The notes beneath the pieces were generated by a model that was given only the letters and a program-made list of their open reading frames with translations, ran no database searches and was not told the DNA's origin. A program made the translations under genes and the position numbers. From Clostridiales bacterium (GTDB taxonomy: Bacteria; Bacillota; Clostridia; Christensenellales; UBA1750), in the NCBI GenBank assembly GCA_015056005.1, contig SVHB01000009.1:1-48258 (forward strand): 48,258 bases of DNA, read 5' to 3'. Below are positions 24,902 to 33,766 of the stretch, piece after piece. Numbering within the stretch: the stretch's first letter is position 1; every line of letters begins with the position of its first letter.

Positions 24902-26860
24902 TTACTTATAAAGTCTTACTTTTTCGATATTCACAAAACGGAATGCTCCGCCTTGCTGCTCAAATTCAAAATGCATTTCGCTGATCGATGCGTCTTTTTT
25001 AATACCCGAAAGCCCGGCTTCAAAGGTACGCCAGCCGCCGATGAGCTTTTCTTTTTCTTCAATCGGAATAACGATATCGCCGTCATTTGTTTTGAGCCTC
25101 AGCGCTGCCTTCATGGGATCAAGAGCATAGATATTTACGCTGAGCTTATCAAAATTCATAAGGTCAAGCTCGTTATATAAATACGATCTTACATAGCAGC
25201 CGAAACGCTCGTTTTCGCCTTCGACTCTCAGAGAATACCCTTCAAGGGTGAATGCATCGTCGCGGCAGACACTGCTTTCCTTATCCGCAAGCCATATGGG
25301 GCGATAGAAAACGTCCTTTTCGTGACCTTCGATATGAGCACCCGATGCCCAGAAGGAGGTCTTTTCCATATCGTACCACGGGCGGGACTGGATAAAAATC
25401 TCGTTTTCTTTATCCGTGAAAAACGGCTGAACGGGATATTCTCCTGCCCATATATTCCCGAAGGGCTCCATGGACTGCACGGAATAAGCTGCGTGTTTGA
25501 TATCGTTTATTTCATCGCACCATATTTCCAGCACAGCGCCATCCGCCCTTGCGCTTGCGGGCAGATATATTCCGTCCTCGCCGGCAGCATAGAGCGCTCT
25601 TGCATTTTCGCCCTTTATCTCAAGTCCGCCCAAAGCTTCGGCAAATTTGATCATTATCTTATTTCCGCACACTTCATAGCTTTCCATATAGGCGGGGTGC
25701 TTTTCCTTTGCAGCTTTGCCGTATACGTTTTTGAGCGCAAGATCAGCCATGCGATCTGCGAGCGGATATTTATGAGTGGGATGGATGGGATGATTATCCA
25801 GATAATATGCCCAAGAGGACTTCAGATCATAATTGGGTACGGCTATAAATTTATCGGGAGCTTCCTTGGCGGTCTCAACAAACGCGCGGTTCACATAACC
25901 TACGCCGCATTCGCCCGAATCACCGTATTTCCATGCAGGATAGATCAGCGAGGATATCATGAAGAAATTTTCCTCATCCGCAGCAAATCTCTTGGCATAT
26001 ACCTTATGGTAGAACCTTAAATAATCGGAATACACTCGGTTTGCAAATTCGCCGCCTATATCGGTCTCACCCTGATACCAGATGATACCCCTGACCTTTG
26101 CTCCTTCAAGAGGTGCGATCTTGATGTTGTACTGAGCCGAAAGCTGCTGGTAATTTCCTTCGCCTTTTTTGTTCCAATCATCAATGCTCGGGAACTGAGA
26201 AAGCTTTTTGAGGATATTTAGTATTTTCTCATCGCCTTCAACTGCGTCCTTGGGAAGCCATGAGCGCATGGAGGTGCCGCCCCATGACGCATCGAGAATG
26301 CCGACGGGAACATCATTCCCATCATTCAGGTGATCATAAATATCATTTGCAAACCTAAGCCCTACGGCAGAATTTTCTTCCAGATTTTTGTCATCGTCGG
26401 AATTTACCCAATAGCCGGGAGCATATTCGTCGGGCTCCCACGGAAAATCGCCTGCGTTATTTCTATGGTGATATACCGCATGGTACATCCTGATCTTTTT
26501 ATCGCGCACAAGATCGAAAAGCTTTTGCTTGTCGGTCTGGTCAAAATTGCGCATTTCCATATTGGATTGTCCCGACGCCAGCCAAAGCTCACCGAACAGT
26601 ATGTTCTTTACCGTTTTTGCCTCGCCGCCGCATTTTACCGTCAGATCATATTCATCAAAAGAAGCGCAGGGGGTTTTTATTTTGACAGAAAACCTTCCGC
26701 AGCTGTCGGCGGTCGTACTTGCCCCGACAAAAACCTTGCCCGACAAAACGATATCGACGCTTCTTTCTGCCTTGGAATTTACTGCAACACCTTTGATCTC
26801 AAGCACGCTGTTTGCCTGAAACAAAGCACCGTCTAAGAACATGTTTTTAAGCTTGATCAT
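24902..26860 (-). CDS. Sialate O-acetylesterase-type SGNH carbohydrate esterase
   Basis: A 652-residue esterase of the sialate O-acetylesterase family, removing acetyl groups from sialic acid or from plant polysaccharides. The nucleophile is Ser99 in LASGQSNMEM. WYQGE (261-265) and the Asp/His site in YYLDNHPIHPTHK (Asp355, His357/His360) complete the SGNH-like triad. The last roughly 170 residues look like a beta-sandwich carbohydrate-binding module. No signal peptide, so it would act inside the cell. It is last of a long minus-strand gene run. Given the arabinose-oriented genes nearby, a plant-acetyl substrate is an inference. Confidence 0.88.
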   Translation of the reverse strand: MIKLKNMFLDGALFQANSVLEIKGVAVNSKAERSVDIVLSGKVFVGASTTADSCGRFSVKIKTPCASFDEYDLTVKCGGEAKTVKNILFGELWLASGQSNMEMRNFDQTDKQKLFDLVRDKKIRMYHAVYHHRNNAGDFPWEPDEYAPGYWVNSDDDKNLEENSAVGLRFANDIYDHLNDGNDVPVGILDASWGGTSMRSWLPKDAVEGDEKILNILKKLSQFPSIDDWNKKGEGNYQQLSAQYNIKIAPLEGAKVRGIIWYQGETDIGGEFANRVYSDYLRFYHKVYAKRFAADEENFFMISSLIYPAWKYGDSGECGVGYVNRAFVETAKEAPDKFIAVPNYDLKSSWAYYLDNHPIHPTHKYPLADRMADLALKNVYGKAAKEKHPAYMESYEVCGNKIMIKFAEALGGLEIKGENARALYAAGEDGIYLPASARADGAVLEIWCDEINDIKHAAYSVQSMEPFGNIWAGEYPVQPFFTDKENEIFIQSRPWYDMEKTSFWASGAHIEGHEKDVFYRPIWLADKESSVCRDDAFTLEGYSLRVEGENERFGCYVRSYLYNELDLMNFDKLSVNIYALDPMKAALRLKTNDGDIVIPIEEKEKLIGGWRTFEAGLSGIKKDASISEMHFEFEQQGGAFRFVNIEKVRLYK

Positions 26861-26893
26861 TAAGGCCTACCTCCAACGCTTTCAGCTTTTCCT

Positions 26894-27268
26894 TTATTTC
26901 CTTACGGGAACGACTTCAAGCCAATAGCCGTCGGGATCTTCTACAAAATAAAGACCCATGGAATGGTTTTCAAAGCAAATTACGCCCATCTCTTCGTGCA
27001 TTTTATGGGCAGCGTCGTAATCATCGGCAACAAAGCAGATGTGGCTCTCGTTTTCGCCGAGGTCATAGGGACGGTCGGCATGATCCCTGAGCCAGGTCAG
27101 CTCGATGCGGAAAAAATTATTGTCGTCGTTCATGTAAACGATGCGGAATGATCCATCCTTCGCCCATCTATCGCCCGCCACCTTTAAGCCGAACGCTTTT
27201 TTGTAAAACTCTATGGAGCGCTCTATGTCCTGTACGTTTATGTTGCAGTGATTGATAGTGAATTTCAT
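26894..27268 (-). CDS. VOC-family (glyoxalase I-like) protein
   Basis: A 124-residue vicinal-oxygen-chelate protein with both beta-alpha-beta-beta-beta units: INHCNINVQDIERSIEFYKKAFGLKV at the N-terminus and ESHICFVADDYDAAHKMHEE in the second half, ending YFVEDPDGYWLEVV. The metal ligand positions (His, Glu, His, Glu) are filled as in lactoylglutathione lyases. Substrate could be methylglyoxal adducts or another small molecule. It follows the MBL gene by 20 bases. Confidence 0.85.
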   Translation of the reverse strand: MKFTINHCNINVQDIERSIEFYKKAFGLKVAGDRWAKDGSFRIVYMNDDNNFFRIELTWLRDHADRPYDLGENESHICFVADDYDAAHKMHEEMGVICFENHSMGLYFVEDPDGYWLEVVPVRK

Positions 27269-27288
27269 GATGCTGCTCCTTTGCTTTT

Positions 27289-27984
27289 TTATATATTTAT
27301 ATCCAGCGCTTCACCGCGCTTAGTCATTGCCATGACCTTGGTTTTCATAAACTCGTTTTTCGCAAAGTCAATCGCGGTCCTGCCGCTTTCGTCGCTCGTA
27401 TGCATGGGGATAAGATATTTTGGGCGGATACTTTCGATGAAAAGCTCGGCGCCGCGCCCGCAGTTTTTGCCAAGGCGCTTGTCCACCGGGAAAAACGCGA
27501 TATCGATCTTATCGGCATGTGCTTTTATGGGTTCTAAAACTTTATCGAAAAGCGCCTTTGCTTCTTTGACATACGCTTCGTCCGATTCCTCGTCCCAGTG
27601 CCAGAAATTGAAATCGCCTGCATGGAAGATATTTACTCCATGGACGTTCACAAGGAAGGAAACTCCAAGATCGGTGGAACCAAAGACGTTGAGCTTTATT
27701 ATTTCACTTGAAAGCTCGATGCCGGGGGAGACCCTTGTTCCCGGAGCATAGGGCAGAAAATCGTCGGAGATCAGTATATCGTTAAAAGGAAGTTCAAAGG
27801 CTTCCTGAGTATAATGATCGCGGTGGGAATGGGAGAGGAAAAGGAATTTGTATTTATACTTTTCAAGGTCTTCCCTTTCGATCCTGCCCGCGCCCGAATG
27901 CTCGCAATAATCAAAAACGAGCACGGTATCATCGATACTTACCATAAAGCCGCTGTGATAGAGGTATTTTACGCTTACGTTCAT
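27289..27984 (-). CDS. MBL-fold metallo-hydrolase
   Basis: A 231-residue metallo-beta-lactamase-fold hydrolase with the metal-binding HxHxDH motif LSHSHRDHY (His52, His54, Asp56, His57), a further HAGDFNFWHWDEES and a C-terminal PMHTSDESG. The acidic WHWDEES stretch in place of a simple HTGD resembles the UlaG/YtnP-like hydrolases of unknown substrate. It overlaps the acetyltransferase stop by 4 bases. Confidence 0.85.
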   Translation of the reverse strand: MNVSVKYLYHSGFMVSIDDTVLVFDYCEHSGAGRIEREDLEKYKYKFLFLSHSHRDHYTQEAFELPFNDILISDDFLPYAPGTRVSPGIELSSEIIKLNVFGSTDLGVSFLVNVHGVNIFHAGDFNFWHWDEESDEAYVKEAKALFDKVLEPIKAHADKIDIAFFPVDKRLGKNCGRGAELFIESIRPKYLIPMHTSDESGRTAIDFAKNEFMKTKVMAMTKRGEALDINI

Positions 27985-28544
27985 TTTATCTTCCTCATTG
28001 TCTTGAGCTTGGGATATGGGATGAACATCTGAGGTGGATAGGACTGATCGGCAATATCCAATGTGTAATAGTCAAGATCGTGCCATCTGCCCAGCTTAAA
28101 GCCGCATTTTTTGAGCGTACCTTCAAGCACGAAGCCGTATTTTTCATGGAAGGCCTTGCTTCTCATGTTGTCGCCGGTGATGAGAGCATACGCCTTTACC
28201 ATGTTCTGCTTTTTGAGTATGCCGATAAGCTCATTATATAAAAGCGTGCCCACACCCTTTCTGGTCATGGAACGGTCTGTATAGACAGTGACCTCCGCAT
28301 CCCAGCCAAATGCAGCTTTCTCATACGCCTTATGAGCATAGGCATAGCCTACCACAACGCCGTCTGCCTCGCAGACAAGGCAGGGAAACTCCTGCCTTAT
28401 GTCATCAAGCCTTTTTATATACTCTTCCAAAGAGGGCACATCATATTCAAAGGTTATGGCGGTCAGGCGGACATAGGGAGCGTATATCTCAAGCACCCTT
28501 TCATAGTCCTTGTTTTCGATTTCGCGGATAATGAATTTACTCAT
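27981..28544 (-). CDS. GNAT acetyltransferase, phosphinothricin-acetyltransferase-like
   Basis: A 187-residue N-acetyltransferase. It shows the N-terminal IREIENKDYERVLEIYAPYV, the AEVTVYTDRSMTRKGVGTLLYNEL acetyl-CoA loop (usual R/QxxGxG/A) and NMRSKAFHEKYGFVLEGTLKKCGFK. These are characteristic of the Pat/Bar/YncA subgroup, which acetylates amino-acid analogues such as methionine sulfone or phosphinothricin. It overlaps the end of hemZ by 8 bases, so is translationally coupled. Confidence 0.87.
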   Translation of the reverse strand: MSKFIIREIENKDYERVLEIYAPYVRLTAITFEYDVPSLEEYIKRLDDIRQEFPCLVCEADGVVVGYAYAHKAYEKAAFGWDAEVTVYTDRSMTRKGVGTLLYNELIGILKKQNMVKAYALITGDNMRSKAFHEKYGFVLEGTLKKCGFKLGRWHDLDYYTLDIADQSYPPQMFIPYPKLKTMRKIK

Positions 28545-29961
28545 ACAACTTACGCTTTCTTTCTATCATCTCGTCTATCCTTGCGGTGTAAAGCTCGATA
28601 TTTTTTAGGTTGGGAGCGCGCTCTATCCTGCGCGCACGGTCATAGGTCCATTTTGATATGGCGCCGGCACCGAAGGCAAGGATGGGCGTGGTCTCTTCCA
28701 TGATATCGATATTATATACGCACTGGAACCCGGGCAGGCTGTAGCCCACGTTTTCCAAATTTCCCGCCATATACTTCTGGCGGTAGAGGTAATAGGGCAT
28801 ATAGCCGTTATCCAGCGCGGCTTTTCTTGCCATGAGCACCATCTCCTGTGCTTCATCGGGATCGGTCTGCTTATATTCCTCGCTGTGGAGGGCACTGGAG
28901 CGCTTTATGGCAAGGGTATGGACAGTAAGGCTTTCAGGACGTATTTTGATAAGCTCGTCCAAAGTATATTTAAGATCGTTTTTGTCCTCGCCCGGAAGCG
29001 CGGCGATGATATCGGCGTTAATATTGTCAAAGCCAAGATCGCGCGCCATTAAAAACGCATCCCTGATATCCTGAGCGCTGTGCTTTCTGCCGATGAGCTC
29101 AAGGGTCTTATCGTTCATGGTCTGGGGGTTTATGCTTATCCTTGTAGTGCCCGCATTCTTTATGACATTGAGCTTGTCCAAATCGATGGTATCGGGTCTG
29201 CCCGCTTCAACGGTAATCTCACCCTCTATTTCAAAGCCTTCCCTTGCGGTTTTGAGCACCCTTTCAAGCTGAGCAGCCGAAAGAGAGGTGGGAGTACCGC
29301 CGCCCATGTAAAGGCAGCGTATTTTCCTGCCCATTTTGCGCATATCCAGGGCTGCTGTCTCGATCTCCTTTACAAGCGCGTCGACATACGGGGCAATGAG
29401 CTTTTTGCCGTGCTTTAAGTCGGTTGCGGCAAAGGAGCAATAGGTGCACCTTGTAAGGCAGAAGGGGATGCCGATATACACATCAAGGCCTTCGCTGCCG
29501 TTATCATATATGCCCTCCTGCATTTTGCAGATCTGACCTAAAAGCTTTGCGTTATCCTCCCTTACGTCGAACCTGTCTATTACAGAGCTTATGGCTTCAT
29601 CCAATGTAAGCCCGTCGTTCATGGCTTCATAGACGAGCCTTGTGGGGCGGATGCCTGTAAGCGAGCCCCACGGAGGGGTATAGCCGGTCGCTTCCTTCAA
29701 GGCATAATACAGCGCCTGCTTGCACGCTCGCTTTCTGAGCCTTATGTAGGTGAGCTCGTCTTCCCCTTCATAAGCTTGGACGCTTCTTTTTATCGTTTTT
29801 TCCCTGCCGTCTGCAAAGACGCTGACATTATCTACCCAGCAGCCGCCGCTGATATCGGATGAATGCTTCGCTTCGATATCCTGTGCTACCGGCAGGAAAA
29901 GCCTTGCAACATCCATGAGCTCGGGCTGGAACTTTTCTATATCTGTAAATACATTTATCAT
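28537..29961 (-). CDS. hemZ: HemZ-type radical SAM coproporphyrinogen dehydrogenase-like protein
   Basis: A 474-residue radical SAM enzyme of the HemN/HemZ class. CxxxCxxC is Cys168, Cys172 and Cys175 (PFCLTRCTYCSF). GGGTPTSLS, VEAGRPDTI and RISINPQTMND are the family markers. An approximately 150-residue N-terminal extension is typical of Firmicutes HemZ. The product name implies oxygen-independent coproporphyrinogen III oxidation, but no other heme gene is present, so the real function may differ. I start at ATG 29961, 7 bases after the dtd stop. The TTG 30 bases further up would overlap dtd. Confidence 0.92.
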   Translation of the reverse strand: MINVFTDIEKFQPELMDVARLFLPVAQDIEAKHSSDISGGCWVDNVSVFADGREKTIKRSVQAYEGEDELTYIRLRKRACKQALYYALKEATGYTPPWGSLTGIRPTRLVYEAMNDGLTLDEAISSVIDRFDVREDNAKLLGQICKMQEGIYDNGSEGLDVYIGIPFCLTRCTYCSFAATDLKHGKKLIAPYVDALVKEIETAALDMRKMGRKIRCLYMGGGTPTSLSAAQLERVLKTAREGFEIEGEITVEAGRPDTIDLDKLNVIKNAGTTRISINPQTMNDKTLELIGRKHSAQDIRDAFLMARDLGFDNINADIIAALPGEDKNDLKYTLDELIKIRPESLTVHTLAIKRSSALHSEEYKQTDPDEAQEMVLMARKAALDNGYMPYYLYRQKYMAGNLENVGYSLPGFQCVYNIDIMEETTPILAFGAGAISKWTYDRARRIERAPNLKNIELYTARIDEMIERKRKLYE

Positions 29962-29968
29962 AGCTTTA

Positions 29969-30418
29969 TTAAAACAATCTGCTTGAATCAAGCAATATGG
30001 TCACGGGGCCGTCATTTACAAGGGATATCTTCATATCCGCGCCGAATTCGCCCTTCTGTACGTTGATGCCGCTCTTTGAAATGATATCGCAGACCTCGTC
30101 GTACATTTTGCTTCCGATGTCGGGAGCGGCGGACGCGATAAAGCTGGGTCTTCTGCCCTTTCTTGCATCGCCCGCGAGGGTGAACTGGGAGATTATGAGC
30201 ATAGAGCCGCCGACATCGGTGATCGAGAGGTTCATCTTGCCCTGCTCGTCCTCAAAAACGCGAAGACCCGTAAGCTTTTGCACCATGTACTCGATATCCT
30301 TTTGGGTATCGCCCTCCATAACGCAAAGAAGCACCATATATCCTTTGCCGATTTCACCTGTGCGCCTGTCTGCGATATCACAGGCGGCAGAAGTGACCCT
30401 CTGTACCACAGCTCTCAT
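29969..30418 (-). CDS. dtd: D-aminoacyl-tRNA deacylase
   Basis: Removes D-amino acids (and glycine) mischarged on tRNA. The 149-residue product starts MRAVVQRVTSA and contains the SQFTL motif (IISQFTLAGDARKGRRPSF) and the cross-subunit Gly-cis-Pro motif (LVNDGPVTILLDS), both diagnostic for DTD. I start at ATG 30418 and not at the longer in-frame start, because MRAVVQRV is the universal N-terminus. It is part of the spoIVF/hemZ run. Confidence 0.96.
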   Translation of the reverse strand: MRAVVQRVTSAACDIADRRTGEIGKGYMVLLCVMEGDTQKDIEYMVQKLTGLRVFEDEQGKMNLSITDVGGSMLIISQFTLAGDARKGRRPSFIASAAPDIGSKMYDEVCDIISKSGINVQKGEFGADMKISLVNDGPVTILLDSSRLF

Positions 30419-30474
30419 AGCTTTATATCTTTCCTCCGAAAAACTTCGATACAAAGATTATACCTTGATATACG

Positions 30475-31338
30475 CTATTTTGCAAGCGTCTGAGACATGG
30501 TGCGCGCTCCTTTGAGCACGGCCTGATACAGCTGGTTTCCGCTTATGCGTCCCTTTTCGATCTGATCTTCATCGATCACGCTTATCTCATAGAGGCCGCC
30601 GTATTTAAGGTTTGCAAGCACCTTTGCGGTAGGTTCGTTCAAGCTCACCGCAATATGGTTTATTTTGCTCACGCCCCGTACCTTGGGTCTTTGGGCTGTC
30701 AGTTTTTTTGCGCCGATGAGCTTAGCGCTTTTGTATTCCCTTATCGATGCGAAGAATATACCAAGACCTGTAAGCAGCAGCGTCAGATTCGCTTTGCCGA
30801 ATTTTCTGCTTGCTATTCCAAGCCAGAACAGACCTATTCCCGTTAGCATACCCAAAACGGACGCAATCCTTGTGGCTTTCTGAGCTTTAATAAAAAAGCT
30901 CAATACTGCGCGCAGGGCTCTGCCTCCGTCGAGGGGAAGGGCGGGTATAAGGTTTATCAATGCTATATACATATTTGAACGGATAAAGCTTCTGAGCATG
31001 ACTTCGGCCTGAGGCCAGAGCTCGTTTGCGGCAAGGGCGTTTACTATGAGCCATATGTTGCACATAGGACCTGCCAAGGATATCATAAGCTCTCTTAACG
31101 GGTCAAGTTCAAAGCTTTCGTCCATCCTTGCCATGCCGCCGTAGGGCATGACCTCTATGGACTCGACCCTGACCCCCATGAGCCTTGCCATGATCACATG
31201 GCTCAGTTCATGGCAAAAGAGCGAAACAAAGCTCAGCATCAGCCTGTTTTGGTCAAAAAAGAAAAAGGCGCAGCCAAAAAACAGTATACTTATGGGGCGC
31301 AGAACAATTTCCACGCCCCTGACAGAGAATACTTTCAT
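30475..31338 (-). CDS. spoIVFB: SpoIVFB-like site-2 intramembrane metalloprotease
   Basis: A 287-residue M50 protease. It has the HExxH site HELSH (His43, Glu44, His47) in a membrane helix and the second metal site NLIPALPLDGGR (Asp137), then a C-terminal CBS-like region. In spore-formers SpoIVFB cleaves pro-sigma-K in the mother cell. Here it starts 8 bases after the SpoIVFA-like gene, in the same order as the B. subtilis spoIVF operon, which supports the assignment. No sigma-K gene is in the window. Confidence 0.88.
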   Translation of the reverse strand: MKVFSVRGVEIVLRPISILFFGCAFFFFDQNRLMLSFVSLFCHELSHVIMARLMGVRVESIEVMPYGGMARMDESFELDPLRELMISLAGPMCNIWLIVNALAANELWPQAEVMLRSFIRSNMYIALINLIPALPLDGGRALRAVLSFFIKAQKATRIASVLGMLTGIGLFWLGIASRKFGKANLTLLLTGLGIFFASIREYKSAKLIGAKKLTAQRPKVRGVSKINHIAVSLNEPTAKVLANLKYGGLYEISVIDEDQIEKGRISGNQLYQAVLKGARTMSQTLAK

Positions 31339-31346
31339 ATTAATCC

Positions 31347-32150
31347 TTACTGAAAATACGGTGTGGGATCGACTACAACGCCCGATAAGCGCACCTGCAA
31401 AAACATTTCCAAAGAATCGCCTTCGCCCGAGCAGTCGCCGATCCTCTCGCCCTTGTCGACCTGATCGCCCTCTTTTACAGCGGCGGCGGAGAGCCTTGCG
31501 TAGACCGTTTCAAGCCCTCCCGAGTGGGAAACCGTGACCGTCACATCACCTGTTTGCTCTTTTTCAACGCTTTTGACCTCGCCCTGCCAGCAGGCATATA
31601 CCTTTGGGTCGGAAGCTTTTATTGACAGACCCGGCGAAGAGATCGAATATCTGCCGGTGACGGTGCCGTTTACCGGAGATTGAAGCTCATCGGTCGCACT
31701 CTGCTGCCAAAGCACTGCCACGGTTTCGGGGAACATGTTCTGCACAAATGTGAGTCCGCCCAAGGGTTCGTCTATCTCCATTTCCATTGTGACCGCGTCC
31801 TTTACGATGGCGCTCGTCATCTGCGCTGCAGGCAGGTCTATCGCTTTTATGCCCATTGCGGCAAGCACTATGGCAGAGCAGATCGCGATCTGCCCCTGCA
31901 TTGAAGAAAACAGAGAAAAATGCTTTTCTTTATTGCCCGTATATTCGCTTTTTTTGAACCATCCCCGCTTTTTACGCTCTTTTTTGGGCTTGGGTATGTG
32001 GACGGCTGTGCGAGATCTGCGCCTGAAGGCTTTGATCGCCTCCATCAGCTCTTCCCTGTGATCGGGTTGGTCAGATGCAAATTTTACAGTTTGAGTGTTC
32101 TCAACTATCGGCCTTACGTTGAGTCTTCTTTCCTGAGGCTGTTTATCCAT
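31347..32150 (-). CDS. spoIVFA: SpoIVFA-like protein with degenerate M23 (LytM) domain
   Basis: A 267-residue protein: a basic cytoplasmic N-terminus (about 80 residues), a transmembrane helix (QIAICSAIVLAAMGIKAI) and an extracytoplasmic LytM-like domain at the C-terminus. The peptidase residues are lost: the HxH strand reads EMFLQVRLSG, and the expected TxYAHLS reads VYARLSA. This fits a regulatory SpoIVFA that holds SpoIVFB in a complex. I use ATG 32150, with GGGAG 8 bases upstream. Confidence 0.82.
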   Translation of the reverse strand: MDKQPQERRLNVRPIVENTQTVKFASDQPDHREELMEAIKAFRRRSRTAVHIPKPKKERKKRGWFKKSEYTGNKEKHFSLFSSMQGQIAICSAIVLAAMGIKAIDLPAAQMTSAIVKDAVTMEMEIDEPLGGLTFVQNMFPETVAVLWQQSATDELQSPVNGTVTGRYSISSPGLSIKASDPKVYACWQGEVKSVEKEQTGDVTVTVSHSGGLETVYARLSAAAVKEGDQVDKGERIGDCSGEGDSLEMFLQVRLSGVVVDPTPYFQ

Positions 32151-32220
32151 AAAAATTACTCCCATACGCTTTGATGGTATAATCTATGCGGATATGGGAG
32201 CAAATATGATAAAAGAAAAA

Positions 32221-32242
32221 CGGCAAGGGAAAACCCTTGCCG
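32221..32242 (-). terminator. Terminator after secG
   Basis: CGGCAAGGG (32221-32229) and CCCTTGCCG (32234-32242) with loop AAAA. On the minus strand it is followed by TTTTTCTTTT. It separates secG from the SpoIVF genes. Confidence 0.9.
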
Positions 32243-32256
32243 CAGCTTGTTCGGTA

Positions 32257-32505
32257 TTAGATGTGGTTGGCGATAATGGTCAGAATGATAGCCAGAACTA
32301 CAAAGATGACCATACCGATTTTGGTATAAAGAGCAAGCTTGCCTTCCATAGACTTAGCCTTCTGCTTGCCAAAGAAAGTCTCCGCACCGCCGGTGATGGC
32401 ACCGGACAGACCTGCAGTCTTACCGGGCTGAAGAAGAACCAGCACGATCAGACCAAGGCAAACAATACACATAACTACGGTGAGGATTATTCTTAAAACT
32501 CCCAT
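32257..32505 (-). CDS. secG: Preprotein translocase subunit SecG
   Basis: An 82-residue membrane protein with two hydrophobic helices: VLRIILTVVMCIVCLGLIVL and a C-terminal MVIFVVLAIILTIIANHI. Between them lies the hallmark LLQPGKTAGLSGAITGGAETFF loop. It assists SecYE during protein export. It has its own promoter (TTGCAC, 17, TAATAT) and an ACGGAGG ribosome site, and ends at a terminator. Confidence 0.93.
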   Translation of the reverse strand: MGVLRIILTVVMCIVCLGLIVLVLLQPGKTAGLSGAITGGAETFFGKQKAKSMEGKLALYTKIGMVIFVVLAIILTIIANHI

Positions 32506-32539
32506 CGAAAACGACCTCCGTGAATCTCATAGCCTATAT

Positions 32540-32568
32540 ATATTATCACACAAAAAGCAAAAGTGCAA
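32540..32568 (-). promoter_or_regulatory. Promoter of secG
   Basis: TTGCAC (32563-32568) and TAATAT (32540-32545) on the minus strand, spacing 17, 35 bases before the secG start. Confidence 0.6.
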
Positions 32569-32584
32569 GCATTATAAGAAAAAT

Positions 32585-33649
32585 TTACTTTTTTGCGTAT
32601 TTATATATCTGTTCAAGCACTATATCAACGCCGTTTGCAAGGGGCTCGGCCTTCATAGCGTCGATATACTGCCCGCGCCTGTTATACACATCAAAAATAT
32701 CCCTTGAGATAGAGCCCGGGGTCATGTTTTCCTGCAAAAGGACCTTGGAAAAACCTCTGCGCTCAAAGGAAGATGCGTTGTCTATCTGATCTCCTCTGCT
32801 AGCGGTTGCGGGATAAGGAATCAGTACATTGGGCTTTGCCATTGCAAGTATCTCGCAGATGGTGTTTGAACCTGCCCTTGAAAGGATCACATCCGCCATG
32901 GCATAAGCATCAGCCATCTCATCGTGCAAAAACTCTCTTTGCACATACCCGCCGCGCTCCAAAAGCTCTTCATCGGTATTGCCCTTGCCGCAAAGGTGGA
33001 GAATATCAAAAGCACCCAGCAGGGGAAGCTCTTTTCTAAGAGCGGTGTTTACGCTCACCGCCCCCAGGCTGCCGCCGGTCACAAGCAGCACGGGTTTATT
33101 CCCGGAAAAACCGAAGGTTTTAAGCCCTCTTTGCCTGTCGCCCTCAAAAAGCGCGGGACGAAGGGGGGTACCCGAGGGCACAGCCTTATGCCCAAGCTGC
33201 TTTGCGGTTTCGGGGAAGGTGGTGCAGATAGCCTTTGCAAAAGGCATGGAGAGCTTATTGGACAGCCCGCTGGTCATGTCGGATTCATGAAGTACAAGCG
33301 GGATGCCGCGAAGACCCGCCGCTGCTGCTACGGGTACGGAAACAAAGCCGCCCTTGGAAAAGACCACATTGGGCTTTAGTTTGCCCATGAGGGAGAAGGC
33401 TTCGCCGCAGCCTGCGATAACGCGGAAAGGATCGGTGAAATTCTTTATATCAAAATAGCGGCGCAGCTTGCCGGATTTTACGCTGTGATAGGCGACTCCG
33501 TCTATCTTTTCGATAATATTGCGCTCGATGCCGTTTTCGGTTCCGATGTAGTGGATATTCCAGCCATCTGACATGAGCCTTGGAATGAGCGCCAGATGAG
33601 GCATTACATGCCCTGCGGTGCCGCCGCCTGTAAGTACAATAGTTTTCAT
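32585..33649 (-). CDS. murG: UDP-GlcNAc:lipid I N-acetylglucosaminyltransferase MurG
   Basis: Adds GlcNAc to lipid I to make lipid II for peptidoglycan at the inner face of the membrane. GT28 features: the N-terminal GGGTAGHVMPHLAL loop, SKGGFVSVPVAAAA, LHESDM, VTGGSLGAVSVN, SRAGSNTICEILA and YPATASRGDQ. 354 residues is normal for the family. Start ATG 33649 has GGGAG 5 bases upstream. The TTG at 33661 overlaps that site. It stands without other mur genes next to it. Confidence 0.96.
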   Translation of the reverse strand: MKTIVLTGGGTAGHVMPHLALIPRLMSDGWNIHYIGTENGIERNIIEKIDGVAYHSVKSGKLRRYFDIKNFTDPFRVIAGCGEAFSLMGKLKPNVVFSKGGFVSVPVAAAAGLRGIPLVLHESDMTSGLSNKLSMPFAKAICTTFPETAKQLGHKAVPSGTPLRPALFEGDRQRGLKTFGFSGNKPVLLVTGGSLGAVSVNTALRKELPLLGAFDILHLCGKGNTDEELLERGGYVQREFLHDEMADAYAMADVILSRAGSNTICEILAMAKPNVLIPYPATASRGDQIDNASSFERRGFSKVLLQENMTPGSISRDIFDVYNRRGQYIDAMKAEPLANGVDIVLEQIYKYAKK

Positions 33650-33734
33650 GCAAACTCCCAAAAACTTGTTTTACCTATCAAGTATATGCACCTTTGGATG
33701 AAAAATCAAGCTTTTCTTGCACAAATATGAAAAA

Positions 33735-33755
33735 GCGCGGGTATTTTACCCGCGC
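33735..33755 (-). terminator. Terminator after the glycerol-1-phosphate dehydrogenase gene
   Basis: GCGCGGGTA (33735-33743) and TACCCGCGC (33747-33755), loop TTT. On the minus strand it is followed by TTTTTC. It lies 11 bases after the stop codon. Confidence 0.92.
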
Positions 33756-33766
33756 AAACGCATTTT

